DNA from: Rickettsia typhi
GTDB lineage: Bacteria > Pseudomonadota > Alphaproteobacteria > Rickettsiales > UBA1997
DNA length: 8,015 nucleotides
Direction of reading: 5' to 3'
NCBI GenBank assembly: GCA_945874115.1
Contig: CAMCFD010000066.1
Span: 1-8,015, forward strand
Shown: one piece after another, positions 4,635-8,015 of the stretch
Numbering within the stretch: position 1 is the first letter of the stretch
How the letters are laid out: each line of letters starts with the position of its first letter
The notes under the pieces: model-generated
What the model was told of the DNA's origin: nothing
Database searches by the model: none
Seen by the model: only the letters and a program-made list of their open reading frames with translations
Translations under genes and position numbers: made by a program

Positions 4635-6416
4635 TTATACGGCATTCATATCTTTTTGTACATATTGACTCGCTTGCTTTCCAAGTAAAATTTCGTTGTG
4701 AGCCGCGCCGGCAGGAATCATTGGGAAAACATTTTCGGCCTTGTCGATTAAGCAATCAAACAAAACTGGGCCGTTATGCGCAATCATTTCGTCAATTTTT
4801 GCATCTAATTCACTAGGATTTTCGCAGCGCATTCCTTTAATACCAAAGCTTTCCGCCAATTTTACGAAATCTGGCAAAGAGTGAGAATAAGATTGACTTT
4901 CGCGTTTTTCATAGATTAATTCTTGCCATTGACGCACCATTCCCATGTAGAGATTGTTCAAAATGAAGATTTTTACCGGCAAATTATATTGTTTTATGGT
5001 CGATAATTCTTGCATATTCATCAAGAAAGACGCGTCTCCACTGACGCAAATTGTCAAGATTTTGGGGTTGGCAATTTGTGCGCCAATCGCCGCCGGAACA
5101 CCGTAACCCATGGTTCCAAGCCCGCCCGATGTCAACCATTTTTTCGGTTTATCGAAATTGATATATTGCGCCGCCCACATTTGATGTTGACCAACGTCGG
5201 TTGAAACGAATGGTTCGAACTTCTTGACCTTGTCATTTAGGCGCTCCATCGCATATTCTGGCTTAATTTTTTCGTCACTTTTTTCATATGATAAAGAGTC
5301 GATATCTTGCCATTTTTTGATTTGTGTCCACCAATCTTTTATTTCATTTTTGCGATTTTTTAGGCCTTTATTTTTCCATTCTTGAATCAACATTGCCATG
5401 ATTTCAGCAGCATCGCCAACGAGCGCGACATCAACAGGAATTATTTTGTCGATTGAGGCATCGTCAATGTCGATGTGGATTTTTTTCGAGTTTGGCGAAA
5501 AGGCGTTAACACGGCCAGTCACACGGTCGTCGAAGCGCGCGCCGATGTTGATTAATAAGTCGCAATCATGCATCGCCATGTTGGCTTCATATGTTCCGTG
5601 CATTCCGAGCATTCCTACAAAATGTGGGTTTGAAGACGGAAAGCCGCCAAGTCCCATCAATGTGTTGGTGATTGGATAACCAGTTGATTCAACCAATTCA
5701 AGCAATAAATCGCTGGCTTTTTCGCCCGAATTTATGATTCCGCCACCGGTATAAAAAATCGGTCTTTTGGCGTTTTGTAATAATTCGACCGCTTCAGAAA
5801 CGCGCAAATGGCTGATTTGTTGGCGATAAGGCTTAGTTTGAATCGATTTTCTGTTAATTTCGATTTTGCCGTGATATTCAGTTTTGTTGTTTTGAACATC
5901 TTTTGGAATGTCAATCAAAACTGGCCCGGGGCGACCAGAGCGCGCAATATGAAAGGCTTCGTGGATAATGTATGGCAAATCTTCAACTCTTTTTACTAAA
6001 TAATTATGCTTGGTGCAAGAGCGTGTTAAGCCAGTAATGTCGGCCTCTTGAAAGCCATCGGTTCCGATTAATGATGTGGCAACTTGGCCCGAAAAGCAAA
6101 CAAGTGGAATTGAGTCAAGATAAGCATCTGTAAGGCCGGTGATTGCGTTCGTAGCGCCCGGACCCGAAGTAACGGTGATAACACCAACTTTGCCAGTTGA
6201 GCGCGCATAGCCTTCTGCGGCGTGTGCGGCGGCTTGTTCGTGGCGCGTTAAAATGTGGGTGATTTTATTTTGGACGAAAAGTGCGTCATAAAAAGGCAAA
6301 ATTGCGCCGCCCGGATAGCCAAAAATAGTGTCAACGCCTTCATTTTCAAGGGCTTTGATGATAATTTCGGCACCGCTAAATTTTTTTTCTGTGTTTTGTA
6401 ATTTTTCGCTCGTCAT
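4635..6416 (-). CDS. ilvB: Acetohydroxyacid synthase, large catalytic subunit
   Basis: This thiamine diphosphate enzyme condenses pyruvate with pyruvate or 2-ketobutyrate in the first common step of valine, leucine and isoleucine synthesis. From the ATG at 6416 the product is 593 residues. The order is a pyrimidine-binding domain with GYPGGAILPFYDAL and RHEQAAAHAAEGYARSTGK (catalytic Glu60), TSGPGATNAITGLTDAY, and RPGPVLIDIPKDVQ. A central FAD-type domain includes GMLGMHGTYEANMAM and GARFDDRVTG. The diphosphate-binding domain follows, with GGLGTMGYGVPAAIGA and the GD...NN motif (SGDASFLMNMQEL through ILNN), then GMVRQWQELIYEKR. An in-frame ATG at 6449 would add 11 residues; it lies inside the leader inverted repeat and has no ribosome binding site, so 6416 is preferred, though not decisively. 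The large subunit could equally be labelled ilvI or ilvG, but adjacency to ilvH shows it needs a small subunit. Confidence 0.95.
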   Translation of the reverse strand: MTSEKLQNTEKKFSGAEIIIKALENEGVDTIFGYPGGAILPFYDALFVQNKITHILTRHEQAAAHAAEGYARSTGKVGVITVTSGPGATNAITGLTDAYLDSIPLVCFSGQVATSLIGTDGFQEADITGLTRSCTKHNYLVKRVEDLPYIIHEAFHIARSGRPGPVLIDIPKDVQNNKTEYHGKIEINRKSIQTKPYRQQISHLRVSEAVELLQNAKRPIFYTGGGIINSGEKASDLLLELVESTGYPITNTLMGLGGFPSSNPHFVGMLGMHGTYEANMAMHDCDLLINIGARFDDRVTGRVNAFSPNSKKIHIDIDDASIDKIIPVDVALVGDAAEIMAMLIQEWKNKGLKNRKNEIKDWWTQIKKWQDIDSLSYEKSDEKIKPEYAMERLNDKVKKFEPFVSTDVGQHQMWAAQYINFDKPKKWLTSGGLGTMGYGVPAAIGAQIANPKILTICVSGDASFLMNMQELSTIKQYNLPVKIFILNNLYMGMVRQWQELIYEKRESQSYSHSLPDFVKLAESFGIKGMRCENPSELDAKIDEMIAHNGPVLFDCLIDKAENVFPMIPAGAAHNEILLGKQASQYVQKDMNAV

Positions 6417-6445
6417 TTTGAAGAAAATACTCTTGATGGTAAATG

Positions 6446-6519
6446 CCATTTGCTGCTAATAATTAGAAATTTATGTCTCGTGATTTTGTTCTAAATGCCT
6501 AATTATTAGTTGTAAATGG
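6446..6519 (-). promoter_or_regulatory. Imperfect inverted repeat in the ilvB leader
   Basis: Two 28-base arms, 6446-6473 and 6492-6519, are inverted copies matching at 23 of 28 positions around an 18-base spacer. The core CTAATAATTAG is identical over 11 bases and is bordered by matching CCATTT and ATTTA blocks. It lies wholly between the ilvB promoter and the chosen start codon, so the mRNA could fold into a long hairpin. That hairpin would bury the upstream in-frame ATG at 6449. It could be a post-transcriptional control element, or paired binding sites for a regulator in DNA. No leader peptide or terminator T-run accompanies it, so it is not a classical ilv attenuator. Confidence 0.6.
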
Positions 6520-6533
6520 TATAATCTCAAGCC

Positions 6534-6562
6534 ATTATAGCATATTGCAAAGTTTTTATCAA
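6534..6562 (-). promoter_or_regulatory. Near-consensus sigma-70 promoter of ilvB-ilvH
   Basis: On the minus strand TTGATA (6562-6557) is followed after exactly 17 bases by TATAAT (6539-6534), with TG one base before the -10 hexamer (extended -10). Transcription should begin near 6527, giving a leader of about 110 bases before the ATG at 6416. This is the best promoter match in the window. Confidence 0.82.
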
Positions 6563-6570
6563 GAAAAAAT

Positions 6571-6598
6571 TTGCTTTTTTTGTATTTTTAGTTAAAAT
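6571..6598 (+). promoter_or_regulatory. Putative promoter of fabZ-lpxA
   Basis: TTGCTT (6571-6576) and TAAAAT (6593-6598) are separated by 16 bases, with start expected near 6605 and a leader of about 35 bases. A second TAAAAT at 6602-6607 is an alternative -10. The region is A/T-rich, so the exact choice is uncertain. The -35 element stands only 8 bases from that of the divergent ilvB promoter. Confidence 0.42.
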
Positions 6599-6639
6599 TG
6601 CTAAAATATGGCTGTTTTTATCAATGAAATTTAAATAAA

Positions 6640-7110
6640 ATGACAGAATTTAAGATAATTGAAGTGGGGATTGAGAAAATAATGAAAGATATTCCTCATA
6701 GATATCCGTTTTTATTGGTTGATAAGGCTCAAGTTATCGAGCCTTTCAAGAAGGGAATTGGCTATAAAAACGTCACTTTTAACGAACCTCATTTTATGGG
6801 ACATTTCCCGGGTCATCCGATTATGCCCGGAGTTATGATTATTGAGGCCATGGCGCAAACTGCGGCGATTATGGTTGCGAATTCGTCTGATGAAAAAAGA
6901 GATGATTGTGTGATTTATTTTATGACAATTGATGCGGTGAAGTTTAGAAAGCCGGTGATCCCGGGTGATGTTTTAGAGCTTCATATTGAAACTATTCAAA
7001 ATCGCGGTAGTGTTTGGAAATTTTCGGGAAATGGCGTCGTTAATGGCCAGAAAGTTGCAGAAGCACAGTTCTCGGCAATGTTTGTTGACAAGAATAAAGA
7101 AGGAAAATAA
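6640..7110 (+). CDS. fabZ: 3-hydroxyacyl-ACP dehydratase
   Basis: FabZ dehydrates 3-hydroxyacyl-ACP to trans-2-enoyl-ACP in type II fatty acid synthesis, in the cytoplasm. The 156-residue product has normal length and a single hot-dog fold. It shows IPHRYPFLLVDK (18-29), NEPHFMGHFPGHPIMPGVMIIEAMAQ (48-73) and RKPVIPGD near residue 107-114. The catalytic pair His55 and Glu69 is present with the same 14-residue spacing as His54/Glu68 of E. coli. The ATG at 6640 is supported because the residues before IPHRYP align with the N-terminal helix of other FabZ proteins; an internal ATG at 6682 would remove it. There is no clear Shine-Dalgarno site. Its stop codon directly abuts the lpxA start (TAAATG), an arrangement typical of lipid A gene clusters, where FabZ and LpxA compete for the same 3-hydroxyacyl-ACP pool. 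Confidence 0.96.
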   Translation: MTEFKIIEVGIEKIMKDIPHRYPFLLVDKAQVIEPFKKGIGYKNVTFNEPHFMGHFPGHPIMPGVMIIEAMAQTAAIMVANSSDEKRDDCVIYFMTIDAVKFRKPVIPGDVLELHIETIQNRGSVWKFSGNGVVNGQKVAEAQFSAMFVDKNKEGK

Positions 7111-7908
7111 ATGACAAAAATTCATAATACAGCGATTATTTCTGCGAAGGCAAAAATTGCGCAAAATGTTGAGGTTGGTCCATATTGTATTATCGGCGAC
7201 AATGTTGAAATTGGCGAAGGTTGTGTGTTGAAATCGAATGTTGTGATTGAAAGAAATACAAAAATCGGTAAAAATAACACGATTTTTCCTTTTGCTGTTA
7301 TTGGCGTCGATCCGCAAGATTTAAAGTTTCAGGGCGAAGAATCGCAAATTATAATTGGCGACAATAATAAAATTCGCGAACATGTCACAATCCATCTGGG
7401 CACTAAAGACGGCGCGATGGTGACTAAAATCGGCAATAATTGTTTGTTGATGGTTGGCGTTCATATTGCTCACGATTGTGTCGTTGGCGACAATGTTATT
7501 TTGGCGAATAATGCAACGCTAGCTGGGCATGTCGAAGTGTCGAATCACGTTGTGATTGGCGGCTTGTCTGCGGTTCATCAATTTGTAAGAATTGGCGAAG
7601 GCGCAATGATTGGCGGAATGTCGGGCGTTGAAAGTGACGTAATTCCTTTTGCGACCGTGATGGGCGAGCGCGCTTCTCTTGCGGGTTTGAACCTTGTTGG
7701 AATGAAAAGAAGAAATATTAGTCGCGACGAAATTCATAATATGCGCGGCTTTTTCAAGGAAGTTTTTGATAATTCCGATGATGCATTTTTGGTTAGAGTT
7801 CAAAAGGCTGCGACGCAATTCGATTGTGATATTGTCAAAAGTGTTGCTGATTTTGTTAACGCGCAAAGCTCGCGTCAATTTTGTCAAAGAAAAAAAATAG
7901 GCAATTAG
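7111..7908 (+). CDS. lpxA: UDP-N-acetylglucosamine acyltransferase
   Basis: LpxA transfers a 3-hydroxyacyl chain from ACP to the 3-OH of UDP-GlcNAc, the first step of lipid A synthesis, in the cytoplasm as a trimer. The 265-residue product matches the family length. Residues 1-190 show the left-handed beta-helix hexapeptide pattern (IGDNVEIGEGCVL, IGKNNTIFPFAVIG and similar). The active-site segment is HIAHDCVVGDNVILANNATLAGH, with His121 aligning to catalytic His125 of E. coli and His118 to His122. Gly169 aligns with the E. coli Gly173 'hydrocarbon ruler', which suggests a long (about C14) rather than C10 acyl chain (inference). The C-terminal helical part starts near GLNLVGMKRRNISRDEI. A good Shine-Dalgarno GAAGGA (7099-7104) lies 6 bases before the ATG, inside the end of fabZ. 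No terminator is evident after it. Confidence 0.96.
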   Translation: MTKIHNTAIISAKAKIAQNVEVGPYCIIGDNVEIGEGCVLKSNVVIERNTKIGKNNTIFPFAVIGVDPQDLKFQGEESQIIIGDNNKIREHVTIHLGTKDGAMVTKIGNNCLLMVGVHIAHDCVVGDNVILANNATLAGHVEVSNHVVIGGLSAVHQFVRIGEGAMIGGMSGVESDVIPFATVMGERASLAGLNLVGMKRRNISRDEIHNMRGFFKEVFDNSDDAFLVRVQKAATQFDCDIVKSVADFVNAQSSRQFCQRKKIGN

Positions 7909-7934
7909 CCATTAACGGCCAATTCAGGGGATAA

Positions 7935-8015
7935 TTGTTAGCGATCTCGCAAAGCGGCGTGTATCGCGGCTCAATGGTTTGTTATGCGAAGATCGTCAAT
8001 GTCGCAAAAGATTAT
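7935..8015 (+). CDS. Possible start of an unidentified gene, cut by the window edge
   Basis: After lpxA one plus-strand frame stays open to the window edge. It could begin at a TTG at 7935 (MLAISQSGVYRGSMV...) or at an ATG at 7974 (MVCYAKIVNVAKDY). AGGGGA (7926-7931) precedes the TTG by only 3 bases, closer than usual. In many alphaproteobacteria lpxI or lpxB follows lpxA, but the visible residues do not resemble the N-terminus of either. At most 27 codons are visible and a second plus-strand frame is also open, so neither coding status nor function can be settled. Nothing else was recognised in 7909-8015. Confidence 0.25.
   Translation, partial: MLAISQSGVYRGSMVCYAKIVNVAKDY

Noticed and set aside
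6470..6530. A short frame rich in leucine and isoleucine codons in the ilvB leader, starting at a TTG at 6530 on the minus strand, like an attenuator leader peptide.
   Set aside because: The TTG lies upstream of the expected transcription start (about 6527), there is no ribosome binding site and no terminator with a T-run. A/T-rich DNA gives such codons by chance.
7519..7887. A 122-codon minus-strand frame.
   Set aside because: It is the antisense of lpxA, whose hexapeptide repeats keep the opposite strand open; no independent evidence for coding.

Overview
The window is ordinary chromosomal housekeeping DNA from a low-GC Gram-negative bacterium, most probably an alphaproteobacterium. The Gram-negative call rests on the lipid A gene lpxA directly behind fabZ and on an LptC-like LPS-export gene. 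The alphaproteobacterial call is an inference from the fabZ-lpxA pairing, a lone rpmG gene, a GlpX-type fructose-bisphosphatase and protein similarity recalled from memory; no 16S rRNA or other decisive marker is present. The cell makes aromatic amino acids, branched-chain amino acids, folate and lipid A, so it is not a strongly reduced parasite. Shine-Dalgarno sites are weak or absent before most genes; the clear exceptions are the thioredoxin-like gene and lpxA.

Layout from left to right. (1) 1-1657, minus strand: a tightly packed cluster read folB (dihydroneopterin aldolase), an lptC-like gene, then aroC (chorismate synthase, cut by the left edge). (2) 1725-2279, plus strand: a membrane-anchored thioredoxin-fold protein with a WCGVC active site, divergent from folB. 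(3) 2280-2464: the gap between two convergent genes holds a REP/REPIN-like element, two GC-rich palindromes in inverted orientation. (4) 2465-3418, minus: glpX. (5) 3559-3595: a strong intrinsic terminator closing rpmG. (6) 3619-3813, minus: rpmG (ribosomal protein L33), preceded by an unusual leader of about 145 bases with four consecutive hairpins. (7) 4057-6416, minus: the ilvB-ilvH operon for acetohydroxyacid synthase, with a near-consensus promoter and an inverted repeat in its leader. (8) 6640-7908, plus: fabZ-lpxA, divergent from ilvB. (9) 7909-8015: unassigned, possibly the start of another gene.

The genes serve core metabolism. glpX gives gluconeogenic hexose phosphate, aroC and ilvBH feed amino acid synthesis, folB feeds folate, fabZ supplies the acyl-ACP pathway from which lpxA draws its 3-hydroxyacyl donor, and the LptC-like protein would help carry finished LPS outward. 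No mobile element, CRISPR array, defence system, tRNA or rRNA was found. No previously undescribed multi-gene system is visible. The unexplained structure lies in the non-coding DNA: the rpmG leader, the ilvB leader inverted repeat, the ilvB/ilvH intercistronic hairpin and the REPIN-like element.
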